Source: Methylobacterium amylolyticum (GTDB lineage: Bacteria; Pseudomonadota; Alphaproteobacteria; Rhizobiales; Beijerinckiaceae). From it: DNA of 64,000 nucleotides. Both the position numbers and the translations under genes were made by a program. Each line of letters opens with the position of its first letter. Position 1 is the first letter of the stretch. Where the stretch lies: positions 1-64,000 of the forward strand of contig NZ_JAUYZI010000013.1 in the NCBI RefSeq assembly GCF_030700245.1, in the 5' to 3' direction. This document shows, in pieces, positions 56,328 through 64,000 of the stretch. The notes beneath the pieces were generated by a model that saw only the letters and a program-made list of their open reading frames with translations, was not told the origin of the DNA and ran no database searches.

Positions 56328-57824
56328 TCAGCGCGGGCCCGCCTCGCGGCCGACGCCGCGGCGGCTGCGCAGCGCCCGCACGATCGGGTTGGTCAGGCCG
56401 TAGCGGACGCGCATCGCGAGGTGGGCGAGGCGGCCGATGGCGAGCGCCGAGGGCGGCGCGGCGGCCCGCGCCTCGCTCAGGCGATCGAGGAGCTGCTCCG
56501 GCGTGCAGGGCTTCATCGCCACCGGGTCGAGGTAGCGCGGATAGAGGATCATCGCCCCGGCCACCAACTCGTCGAGCGCCAGCCTGCGGCCGCGGTCGGC
56601 CCCGGGGGCGAGATCCTCGCTGAGGCCCCAGCCGGCGTAGAACGGCCGGCCGTGGGTGGCGACCGTCAGGCCCCGGATCAGCGCCTCGAAGCCGGCGAGC
56701 GAGGTCATGGTCTCGACGTGGTGGACCCGGTCGAGCAGGTCGACGATGCTGACGCCGCCGACGATCCGGTCGGCCAGCGCCAGGGCCTCCGCCTCCGGGA
56801 TCCGGCCGGGCCGGTAGCCCGCCTCCACGTCCGGATGCGGCTTGTAGAGCAGGAAGGCGTCGGGATTGCGCGCCCGGGCGGCGGCGAGCAGCGCCTTGTT
56901 CGAGCGCACAAGAGGCGAGCCGTGCTGGACCGAGGCGTCGTCCTCGACCTGTCCCGGCACCAGCACGATCCGCCGGCCCGCGGGCCAGTCGAGGACGCCC
57001 GCGTCGAGCCCGACATTGTACTTGCTGAGCCGGCGCGCCACCACCGCCTCCCGCAGTGCCCGCGCCCGCGCCACGAGGTCGGGGGGGAAGGCGCTCTCGG
57101 CGAGCAGCCGCTGCAGGCGGCTCTCGCGGCGCGGATCGTAGTAGATGCCGAGGTCGTCCACGACGATCGAGGCGCCGGGCTGGAGGCTCGCCCCGAGCCC
57201 GACCGAGCGCAGGAACCCGTCCTCGACCCGGGCGAGCGGCAGGCCCGCCTCCGCGCATGCCGCTTCGAGCTGGCCCGGCGCCCGCGTCGACCACGCGAGC
57301 ACCCGGCCGCCGTGGCGGCGGCCGGCGGTTATCGCGGCCTCGGTCGTCATGGTGTGGACCGGCCGGCCCGCGGGGCCGAGGCCCAGCACGTCCAGCGCCG
57401 GGCGCTTCCAGCGGGACATGCCGACATAGACCACGCGCCGGTCGTTCTCACCGAAACGGGCGGCGAGCCACGCCACCCGCTCGGCGCAGGCGTCCCGGTC
57501 GATCGGTGCCCGCGTCCAGGGGTCGAGATAGTGGACGCCGTCCGCGCCCCCGAGCGGGGCGCCGTCGAGGGTCAGGCGCAGCGAGGCGAAGCCGGTCTCC
57601 GGCCCGTCGTAGGGGCTGACCAGGGGGCCGGGCCCGACGATCAGCCGACGCCGACCGGTGGCGGCGAGCGCGCGGGCGGGGAGGCTCCCCGCGCCCCACG
57701 CGGCGCCGACCGCGCCCGGCCGGAACGGTCCGAAGGCAAGGCCGGACGCGGCCTCGATCTCGGCCCGCAGGCGGCGGATCGTCGGGCCGGTCGCGTAGAG
57801 CGTCGGGGCGGGTTCGGGGCGCAT
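56328..57824 (-). CDS. KpsC-like capsule Kdo-transferase (RkpJ/LpsZ type)
   Basis: 498 residues of the capsule polysaccharide export/beta-Kdo-transferase family. Marks: VYVGMSRWKRP near the start of the domain, VEDGFLRSVGLGASL, DDLGIYYDPRRESRLQ, VPGQVEDDASVQHGSP, FLLYKPHPDVEAGYRPG and THGRPFYAGWGLSED. KpsC and KpsS build the poly-Kdo linker that joins capsule to lipid in group 2 capsules. At 498 residues it is shorter than the two-domain KpsC of E. coli. Start ATG 57824. It diverges from the KpsS-like gene. Confidence 0.9.
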   Translation of the reverse strand: MRPEPAPTLYATGPTIRRLRAEIEAASGLAFGPFRPGAVGAAWGAGSLPARALAATGRRRLIVGPGPLVSPYDGPETGFASLRLTLDGAPLGGADGVHYLDPWTRAPIDRDACAERVAWLAARFGENDRRVVYVGMSRWKRPALDVLGLGPAGRPVHTMTTEAAITAGRRHGGRVLAWSTRAPGQLEAACAEAGLPLARVEDGFLRSVGLGASLQPGASIVVDDLGIYYDPRRESRLQRLLAESAFPPDLVARARALREAVVARRLSKYNVGLDAGVLDWPAGRRIVLVPGQVEDDASVQHGSPLVRSNKALLAAARARNPDAFLLYKPHPDVEAGYRPGRIPEAEALALADRIVGGVSIVDLLDRVHHVETMTSLAGFEALIRGLTVATHGRPFYAGWGLSEDLAPGADRGRRLALDELVAGAMILYPRYLDPVAMKPCTPEQLLDRLSEARAAAPPSALAIGRLAHLAMRVRYGLTNPIVRALRSRRGVGREAGPR

Positions 57825-58222
57825 GGCGGGCGCGGTGGCCTCCGGAATCTGGGGTCGGCGGGTCTCGGATCGTGCAACGGTCGGGCACGGCTCGTGACCG
57901 CCTGTAGCGCATTTCCTGCCCGCGCGCGCCCTGCCCGGACGGGCGCCGTCCGCGCGGCCGGCCGGTGGATCGCGGGGACAAGAGCGGCGGGTGTCTCCCG
58001 ACGCCACGGGGCGGCAAGGTTTTGGACATACCGTCGCCCCGATTGCCGGCTCAATCCCCGGCGTGGCCGTTGCGACCGGAGCGTTGCAGCCGTGCCACGT
58101 CGGGGCGGAAAGGCGTCAGGCTGCCGCTGCCTCGGATTGCTCGGCCGCCGCGACGCGTGCCACCTCTGGTTTGTCCGGCCGGCGATCCCGGTCGATTGGG
58201 TCAAGGACGGACGCGCCGCGGA
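57825..58222. other. Divergent KpsC/KpsS spacer without a gene
   Basis: 398 bases. It should carry both promoters. It is less regular than the coding flanks, with short repeats of gttgca/gttgcg types. No credible coding frame or RNA structure is seen. Confidence 0.4.
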
Positions 58223-59530
58223 ATGCTCAAGCCTGCTCCCGACGCCCAGCGCGACCGACCGGCGACGTTCCTGTTCCTCCAGGGCATCGCCTCGCCGTTC
58301 TTCTCCGACCTGGGTCGGGCCCTGCGCGCGCGCGGCCACGATGTCCGCCGGATCAACCTCTGCCCCGGCGACTGGCTGTTCTGGCGCGGGCCGGCCGACA
58401 ATTACCGCGGCCCGCGCGAGGCGTGGGGCCGCTATCTCGAGGATTACGTCGCCCGCGAGGGCGTCACCGACGTGGTGCTGTTCGGCGATTGCCGGCCCTT
58501 CCACCGGGCGGCACGGATGATCGCGGAGACCCGCGGCCTGCGGGTGCACGTGTTTGAGGAAGGCTACATCCGCCCGAACTGGATCACCTGCGAGCTCGGC
58601 GGCGTCAACGGCTTCTCCTCGCTGCCGCGCCGGGCGGAGGAGGTCCGGGCGCTGGCCCGGCGCCTGCCGCAGCCGGGCCGGGCGATGCCCTCGACCGGCG
58701 ACATGGCCCGCCGCAGCGTGTGGGACGTGGGCTACAACCTCGCCAACGTCCTGTTCCCCTACCTCTACCCGCACTTCCGCAGCCATCGCCCGACCCACAT
58801 CGCCGCCGAGTACGCCGGCTGGGTCAAGAAGTTCTCGCGCCGCGGCCACACCCGCCGCGAGGCGGCGCGGTGCGGCGAGATCTACAACGCGGTGGGCTGC
58901 GACTACTTCCTGCTGCCGCTCCAGCTCGACAGCGACTACCAGATCCGGGTCCACTCGCCGTTCCTCGGCGTCGAGGGCTTCATGGACCGGGTGATCAAGT
59001 CCTTCGCCGACACGTCGAAGGCGCCCACCCGCCTCCTCGTGAAGCTGCATCCCCTCGACAGCGGCCTGATCAACTGGCGCAAGTTCGCCCGGGCCTCGGC
59101 CCGCCGCCACGGGGTCAGCGACCGGCTCGACTTCATCGACGGCGGCGACCTGCCGAGCCTGATCGCCGGCGCGCGCGGCGTGGTGATCGTCAATTCGACG
59201 GTGGGGATGCTCTCCCTGGAGATGGGCCGCCCGACCCACGCGGTCGGCACCGCGATCTACAACATGCCGGGCCTGACCCATCAGGGCGACCTCGACCGGT
59301 TCTGGACCGACCCGACGCCCCCGGACATGGGTCTGATGGCCGATTTCCGCCGGGTCGTGCTCCACAGGACACAGGTCAACGGCGGCTTCTTCTCGGCCTC
59401 GGCGATCGAGCGGGCGGTGGCCGGCTCGGTGCCGCGGATCGAGTCGGCGCTGCCCGACGCGATGCTGGCCGCCGCCCGCGTCGTGCGCGAGGCGGCCGAG
59501 CGCGACGGCGAGCTGGCCCCGGTCTACTGA
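58223..59530 (+). CDS. KpsS-like capsule biosynthesis protein
   Basis: 435 residues of the capsule polysaccharide biosynthesis family. Marks: TFLFLQGIASPFFSDLGRALRARGHDVRRINLCPGDW, VVLFGDCRPFHRAA, VFEEGYIRPNWITCE, RLLVKLHPLDSGLINW and VIVNSTVGMLSLEMGRPTHAVG. KpsS adds the first Kdo to the lipid anchor in group 2 capsules and works with KpsC. Start ATG 58223. It begins the + group kpsS - SDR - formyltransferase. Confidence 0.92.
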   Translation: MLKPAPDAQRDRPATFLFLQGIASPFFSDLGRALRARGHDVRRINLCPGDWLFWRGPADNYRGPREAWGRYLEDYVAREGVTDVVLFGDCRPFHRAARMIAETRGLRVHVFEEGYIRPNWITCELGGVNGFSSLPRRAEEVRALARRLPQPGRAMPSTGDMARRSVWDVGYNLANVLFPYLYPHFRSHRPTHIAAEYAGWVKKFSRRGHTRREAARCGEIYNAVGCDYFLLPLQLDSDYQIRVHSPFLGVEGFMDRVIKSFADTSKAPTRLLVKLHPLDSGLINWRKFARASARRHGVSDRLDFIDGGDLPSLIAGARGVVIVNSTVGMLSLEMGRPTHAVGTAIYNMPGLTHQGDLDRFWTDPTPPDMGLMADFRRVVLHRTQVNGGFFSASAIERAVAGSVPRIESALPDAMLAAARVVREAAERDGELAPVY

Positions 59531-59640
59531 TCGCCGCGACCGTCTTCGCGGGGATTCCAGCGGTCTCGGGCCTCGAAGTTCGACGCCTGAGCTTTTCGCG
59601 CCCTTGATCTCCTCAGTCTCCGCGGCGTAGCACCCGCGGC

Positions 59641-60408
59641 ATGCCCCGCATCCTGATCACCGGCGCGTCGAGCGGCATCGGCGCTGCGCTGGCGCGCCAC
59701 TATGCCGTCGCCGGCACCAGCCTCGTCCTCGTCGGCCGGAACGCCGACCGCCTCGAAGCGGAGGCGCAGGTCTGCCGCGCCCGCGGCGCCGCCGTCGAGA
59801 CCGCCGCCCTCGACACCCGCGACCGGGACGCGGTCCGCGCCCTGGTGCACGCGACCGACGCGGCCGGCCCCCTCGACCTCGTGGTGGTGAACGCCGCGGT
59901 GAACGGCGGCAACCAGCGGGGCGAGGTCGAGACCGAGGAGACCGCCTTCGAGACCGGGGACATCAACTATACCGGCTCGCTCAACGTGATGCTGCCGGCC
60001 CTGAGCCTGATGCTGGCCCGCGGCCGGGGCCAGATCGCGCTGATGTCGTCGCTCGCCGCCTACGCGCCGCTGCCCGACGCGCCGGCCTACAGCGGCGCCA
60101 AGGCGGCGCTCGTCGCCCACGGACTGGCCCTGCGCCAGAAGGTCGGGCCGCGGGGGGTGCGGATCAGCGTGGTGACGCCCGGCTACGTCAAGACGCCGAT
60201 GGGCGGCGAGCTGAAAGGCTGGCGTCCCCTGGAGGTGAGCGCAGAGCAGGCCGCCGCGGTGATCGCCCGGGGGCTCGCGAAGAACCGCGACGTGATCGCC
60301 TTCCCGTTCGCGCTGGCGGCGCTGGCGCGCACGGTGCTGCTCCTGCCCGAGAGCGTCCGCCGCGTCGGCCTCTACGCCTTCCGCTTCCAGCGGCGGAAGC
60401 GCCGATGA
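59641..60408 (+). CDS. Short-chain dehydrogenase/reductase (RkpH-like)
   Basis: A 255-residue SDR with NAD(P)-binding TGASSGIGAALA (7-18), VVVNAAVNGG, Ser at 136-137 and the catalytic YSGAK (Y150, K154). The C-terminal FPFALAALARTVLLLPESVRRVGLYAF is hydrophobic, suggesting membrane contact. In sphingoid synthesis, an SDR reduces the keto-amine made by the oxoamine synthase; this is the likely job here (inference). Its stop overlaps the next ATG (ATGA). Confidence 0.9.
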   Translation: MPRILITGASSGIGAALARHYAVAGTSLVLVGRNADRLEAEAQVCRARGAAVETAALDTRDRDAVRALVHATDAAGPLDLVVVNAAVNGGNQRGEVETEETAFETGDINYTGSLNVMLPALSLMLARGRGQIALMSSLAAYAPLPDAPAYSGAKAALVAHGLALRQKVGPRGVRISVVTPGYVKTPMGGELKGWRPLEVSAEQAAAVIARGLAKNRDVIAFPFALAALARTVLLLPESVRRVGLYAFRFQRRKRR

Positions 60409-61268
60409 CGCGCCCCTTGCGAATCGCGCTGTTCGTCCTGGAGGCGCTGCCCAACGCCCGGACCGTGCGCCGGCTGGTGGCCGACCGGGCGGACGAGATC
60501 GTGCTGGTCGGACTGTCGAACGCCGAGCGGCCGTCGAGCGGGGGGCTGACGGGACAGGTGCGCCGCCACCTCGCGCGCTCCGGGCCCGGCATCCTGCCCT
60601 ACCTCGCCTGCAATTTCGGCCTGCCGGACCTGCTGCGGCCGCTGGCGCCGCTCACCCAGGCCGCCTCCGGGAGCAGCGACGTGCCCGAGGCGACGCCGCT
60701 GACGACCCTGTGCCGCCGCCTGGGCCTGCCGACGCTGAAGGTCGACGACGTGAACGGATCCGAGGTCGCCGCCGCCCTGCGCGCGGCCGCTCCCGACCTG
60801 ATCCTGACCTACCATTTCGACCAGATCCTCCGGGCGGAGACGATCGCGCTCGCCCGCCTCGGCGGGATCAACGGCCACCCGGGCCTGCTGCCCCGCCACC
60901 GCGGCCCGGTGCCGACGATCCACGCCCTGTCGGACGGACCGGACGCGTTCGGGATGACCCTGCACCGGCTCGCCGCCACGATCGACACCGGCGCGATCCT
61001 CGCGCAGGAGGCGGTGCGCCTGTCCGCCGACGTCACGGCGACCCGGGCGGCCCGCCTGCTGCACGACCACGGGCGCGGCCTGCTCGACGGCCTGCTCGAC
61101 ACGATCGCCCGCACGGGCGCGCTGCCCGAGGGCCGGGCGACCGAGGTGCTGCCCTACTGTCCCTTCCCCGACCGCGCGCTGCTCGCCTCACTGCGCCGCC
61201 GGGGCCTGCGCCTCGCCGACGCCCAGGATTTCCGCGACGCCCTGAGCCTGTCCGCGCGGGCGGGCTGA
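60405..61268 (+). CDS. Formyltransferase-family protein coupled to the SDR
   Basis: A 287-residue protein with the formyl-transferase N-domain fold. The catalytic triad is intact with family spacing: N156 and H158 in GINGHPGLLPRHRGP, and D194 in ATIDTGAIL. The ~100 N-terminal residues differ from methionyl-tRNA formyltransferase, and the tRNA-binding C-domain is lacking, so Fmt is unlikely. Formylation of an amine from 10-formyl-THF is the expected reaction. Substrates could be an amino sugar of the capsule or the amino-lipid from the PKS/oxoamine synthase/SDR route. Start ATG 60405 overlaps the SDR stop. Confidence 0.86.
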   Translation: MTRPLRIALFVLEALPNARTVRRLVADRADEIVLVGLSNAERPSSGGLTGQVRRHLARSGPGILPYLACNFGLPDLLRPLAPLTQAASGSSDVPEATPLTTLCRRLGLPTLKVDDVNGSEVAAALRAAAPDLILTYHFDQILRAETIALARLGGINGHPGLLPRHRGPVPTIHALSDGPDAFGMTLHRLAATIDTGAILAQEAVRLSADVTATRAARLLHDHGRGLLDGLLDTIARTGALPEGRATEVLPYCPFPDRALLASLRRRGLRLADAQDFRDALSLSARAG

Positions 61269-61279
61269 GGACGCGCCGC

Positions 61280-62674
61280 TCAGTCCGCGACGGGCCGCGC
61301 CCGCCGACGCCCGTACCCGACATAAATCGCCAGCCCGATCGCGAGCCACGCGGCGAGCCGCAGCCACGTCTCCGGCGGCAGCGAGGCCATCAGCGCGGCG
61401 CAGGCGAGGATGCCGAGCCCGGCGACCAGCGGGGCCGCGGGCACCCGGAACGGCCGCGGGCGCGCGGCCTGCGTCCGCCGCAGGATCAGCACGGTGGCGC
61501 AGACGAGGGCGAAGGCCAGCAGCGTGCCGATGCTGACCAGCTCGCCGAGCACGCCGATCGGCACCAGCCCCGCCACGGCGGCGGTGGCGAGCCCGATCAC
61601 CCCCTGGCTCGCCACCGGGACGTGGGTGCCCGGGTGGAGCCGGGCGAACAGGTCGGGCAGCAGGCCGTCGCGGGCCATGGCGTAGAACACCCGCGCCTGA
61701 CCGTAGAGGGCGGTGAGCGTCGCGGTGGTGAGGCCGACCAGCGCCCCGAGCTTGATCGCCGGCGCGAAGCCGGCCAGCCCGATCGTGTCGACGGCGCGCG
61801 CGATCGGGTCGGCCACGTCGAGGGTCCGGTAGGGCACGAGGCCGGTCAGCACCGCGGCCACCGCGACGTAGAGCGCCGTGCTGACGGCGAGCGAGCCGAT
61901 CAGGCCGATCGGCGCGTCGCGCTGCGGGTCGCGGCACTCGCCCGCCGCCGTCGCGACCGTCTCGAAGCCGATGAAGGCGAAGAACACCACCGCCGCCCCG
62001 CGGAAGACGCCGCTCCAGCCGTAGGCGCCGAAGCTGCCGGCGTTCTCCGGCACGAACGGGTGCCACAGGTCCGGCCGGAGATGGACCGCGCCGACGGCGA
62101 CGAAAGCGAGGATGATCGCGACCTTCAGGGCGACGAGCGCCGCGTTCACGCGGGAGGCCCCGCTCGTGCCGCGCATCAGCAGCGCGGTGAGCGCCAGCAC
62201 GATTCCCGCGGCCGGCAGGTTCACCAGCCCGCCCTCCCCCGGGGCCGCGGCCAGCGCCGCCGGCAGCCGCAGGCCGAGGTCGGCGAGCACGCTCTGGGCG
62301 TAGCCGGACCAGCCGACCGCTACGGTCGCTGCGGCCACCGCGAATTCGAGCACGAGATCCCAGCCGACGATCCAGGCGGGCAGCAGCCCGAGGCTCGCGC
62401 GGGTGTAGCTGTAGGTGGAGCCCGCCTCCGGGATCATCGCCGCGAGTTCGGCGTAGCACAGCCCCACGAGGCCGCAGGCGATGCCGCCGAGGGCGAAGGA
62501 CAGGATCAGCGCCGGCCCGGCATAGTGCGCGGCGGCGGTGCCGGTCAGCACGAAGATGCCGGCCCCGATCGTGGCGCCGAGCCCGATGCAGACGAGGCCC
62601 GGGGCGGTGAGGGTGCGGGCGAGGGCCCCGTCCGGGGCCGGGGGCACCCGCATCGTCGGATGTGTGTCGCGCAT
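61280..62674 (-). CDS. APC-family amino-acid permease
   Basis: A 464-residue inner-membrane transporter with about twelve TM helices. Family marks: CIGLGATIGAGIFVLTGTAAA at the first helix, YAELAAMIPEAGSTYSYTRASLG, FFAFIGFETVATAAGECRDPQRDAPIGLIGSL and FYAMARDGLLPDLFARLHPGTHVPV. This fits the cationic-amino-acid (CAT/YhdG-like) branch, but the substrate is not proven. Start ATG 62674. It converges on the formyltransferase gene, 11 bases apart. Confidence 0.92.
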   Translation of the reverse strand: MRDTHPTMRVPPAPDGALARTLTAPGLVCIGLGATIGAGIFVLTGTAAAHYAGPALILSFALGGIACGLVGLCYAELAAMIPEAGSTYSYTRASLGLLPAWIVGWDLVLEFAVAAATVAVGWSGYAQSVLADLGLRLPAALAAAPGEGGLVNLPAAGIVLALTALLMRGTSGASRVNAALVALKVAIILAFVAVGAVHLRPDLWHPFVPENAGSFGAYGWSGVFRGAAVVFFAFIGFETVATAAGECRDPQRDAPIGLIGSLAVSTALYVAVAAVLTGLVPYRTLDVADPIARAVDTIGLAGFAPAIKLGALVGLTTATLTALYGQARVFYAMARDGLLPDLFARLHPGTHVPVASQGVIGLATAAVAGLVPIGVLGELVSIGTLLAFALVCATVLILRRTQAARPRPFRVPAAPLVAGLGILACAALMASLPPETWLRLAAWLAIGLAIYVGYGRRRARPVAD

Positions 62675-62952
62675 CGGTGCCGTCTTCCCGCGTCGCGGCC
62701 ACGCCCCGGCAAATCTCGCGCCGTCTCAACCGTTCGGGTCGGTCCTGGTTGCTCCTCAAGTCCCGCGCGGGGCTGGCATCGCGGGCGGTTTCGTGTATGG
62801 ATCCCGCCGGCCTCGACCCGGGATCCCGGGCGGGGCTTGAGCCGCTTGCGGTGTGACCGTGCTGGACGACATCCCGGCACCGGCCGAACCGCGGGCACGC
62901 GCGCCCCGCGCGGGCGCGCCTGATCCGACGACAGATACCCGAAAGGCACGCG

Positions 62953-63222
62953 ATGTCGATCACGGCAGAGCGCAAGACCGCGCTCATCAAGCAGCACCGC
63001 CACGACGCCAAGGACACCGGCTCGCCGGAGGTGCAGGTGGCGATCCTCACCGAGCGGATTACCAACCTGACCGCCCACTTCAAGTCCCATGCCAAGGACA
63101 ACCATTCCCGGCGCGGGCTCCTGAAGCTGGTCTCGCAGCGCCGCTCGCTGCTCGACTACCTCAAGCGCAAGGACGAGCCGCGCTACCGCTCTCTGATCGA
63201 GAAGCTCGGCATCCGCCGCTGA
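62953..63222 (+). CDS. rpsO: 30S ribosomal protein S15
   Basis: An 89-residue ribosomal protein: [72 protein letters not shown] and a C-terminal [12 protein letters not shown]. It binds 16S rRNA early in 30S assembly. The rpsO-pnp order is the standard bacterial arrangement. Start ATG 62953 with aaagg 6-10 bases before. Confidence 0.98.
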   Translation: MSITAERKTALIKQHRHDAKDTGSPEVQVAILTERITNLTAHFKSHAKDNHSRRGLLKLVSQRRSLLDYLKRKDEPRYRSLIEKLGIRR

Positions 63223-63341
63223 GGCGATGATGTTCGCGCGGTCCCGGAGATCCGGGGCCGCGCTTCGCTTGGGCCTGTCCGGGCATGGGGCCCGGGCGCG
63301 CCGCGCGGCGGGCTTCGAGGCGCGTGCGCCGGGGCAGGATC

Positions 63342-63374
63342 GCGAGGCGCTTCCTCGGAACGGAAGCGCCTCGC
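63342..63374 (+). promoter_or_regulatory. Hairpin in the rpsO-pnp spacer
   Basis: Perfect 13-bp stem (63342-63354 with 63362-63374), loop tcggaac. It has no T tract, so it is either a weak terminator of rpsO or an RNase III-type processing hairpin in the pnp leader, as known for the same spacer in E. coli. Confidence 0.65.
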
Positions 63375-63432
63375 CGTCTTGCCCCCGGCGGCGCCGGGCC
63401 CGGCCGCCGCAGGAAGGCAAGGAACTGACAAG

Positions 63433-64000
63433 ATGTTCGACGTGCAACGCGAAGAGCTGATGTGGGGCGACCGCAAGCTCGTCCTCGAGACGGGCAAGGT
63501 CGCCCGGCAGGCCGACGGCGCCGTGGTCGCCACCTACGGCGAGACCTCGGTGCTCGCCACCGTGGTCGCCACGAAGGAGCCGAAGCCCGGCATCGACTTC
63601 ATGCCGCTCACCGTGAACTACCAGGAGCGCGCCTACGCCGCCGGCCGCATCCCGGGCGGCTACTTCAAGCGCGAGGGCCGTCCCTCCGAGAAGGAGACGC
63701 TCGTCTCCCGCCTGATCGACCGGCCGATCCGGCCGCTGTTCGTCGAGGGCTGGCGCAACGACACCCAGGTCGTCGTCACGGTGCTGACCCACGACCTCGA
63801 GAACGATCCCGACATCGTGGCGATGGTCGCGGCCTCCGCCGCCCTGACCCTGTCGGGCGTGCCGTTCATGGGCCCGATCGGCGGCGCCCGCGTCGGCTAC
63901 ATCAACGGCGGCTACCGGCTGAACCCCCTGGTCAACGAGACCAAGGAGGAGTCGAGCCTCGACCTCGTCGTCGCCGGCACGCAGGACGCGGTGCTGATGG
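63433..64000 (+). CDS. pnp: Polyribonucleotide nucleotidyltransferase (PNPase), 3' end outside window
   Basis: The first 189 residues of a 3'-5' phosphorolytic exoribonuclease of the degradosome. The first RNase PH domain is seen: [81 protein letters not shown] and [22 protein letters not shown]. The catalytic core, KH and S1 domains lie past the edge. Start ATG 63433. Confidence 0.97.
   Translation, partial: MFDVQREELMWGDRKLVLETGKVARQADGAVVATYGETSVLATVVATKEPKPGIDFMPLTVNYQERAYAAGRIPGGYFKREGRPSEKETLVSRLIDRPIRPLFVEGWRNDTQVVVTVLTHDLENDPDIVAMVAASAALTLSGVPFMGPIGGARVGYINGGYRLNPLVNETKEESSLDLVVAGTQDAVLM

Noticed and set aside
60405..61268. Methionyl-tRNA formyltransferase (fmt)
   Set aside because: The C-terminal tRNA-binding domain is absent, there is no def gene beside it, and it is coupled to an SDR in a capsule locus.

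Overview
The window is about 64 kb of very GC-rich chromosomal DNA from an alphaproteobacterium of the Methylobacterium/Methylorubrum type (Hyphomicrobiales). This rests on three things: the alphaproteobacterial block kdsA - eno - ftsB - pdhA/pdhB/pdhC - lpdA; an extended hopanoid locus; and a gene of the H4MPT-linked C1-transfer family, which points to methylotrophy. Genes are densely packed, and many start codons overlap the preceding stop. I see no tRNA, rRNA, CRISPR array, prophage or transposase.

Layout. 1-6.2 kb: the end of an outer-membrane beta-barrel gene, a DEAD-box RNA helicase, a diguanylate cyclase, a pair of palindromic repeat elements, an A-type Fe-S carrier and a threonine/serine dehydratase-like enzyme. 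6.3-13.8 kb: a complete pyruvate dehydrogenase operon (E1 alpha, E1 beta with lipoyl domain, E2, E3). It is interrupted by a DUF5076 gene, a Uma2-family gene and a DUF559 nuclease-like gene flanked by 45-bp inverted repeats. 13.5-21.1 kb: ftsB, a class III nucleotide cyclase, eno, queF, a methyltransferase, kdsA, a secreted protein and a secreted alpha/beta hydrolase.

21.2-33.1 kb: the hopanoid region, with hpnL-hpnM-hpnI-hpnJ-hpnK on +, a VapBC-type toxin-antitoxin pair, hpnN on - and hpnH on +. Diverging from hpnL is a glycine-amidinotransferase-like enzyme. It is a good candidate for adding the guanidino group of the guanidine-substituted bacteriohopanetetrol cyclitol ether reported from Methylobacterium. 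33.2-35.8 kb: a hydantoinase/ASKHA protein of the H4MPT-linked family with a small partner, a divergent HisA/HisF-like protein, and leuD. 36-42.4 kb: a lytic transglycosylase, a LysE exporter, an Asp/Glu racemase with its LysR regulator, rplS, a metallopeptidase, a pyrimidine 5'-nucleotidase and argB.

42.8-61.3 kb: a surface-polysaccharide locus that resembles the rhizobial rkp K-antigen regions. It holds UDP-glucose dehydrogenase, a 2484-residue thioesterase-less polyketide synthase, an alpha-oxoamine synthase, a Wza-like export lipoprotein, an LTA-synthase-like membrane enzyme, KpsC- and KpsS-like proteins, an SDR and a formyltransferase. The gene set predicts a polyketide-derived amino-alcohol (sphingoid-like) lipid, possibly N-formylated, as a capsule anchor. 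The window closes with an APC amino-acid permease, rpsO and the start of pnp.
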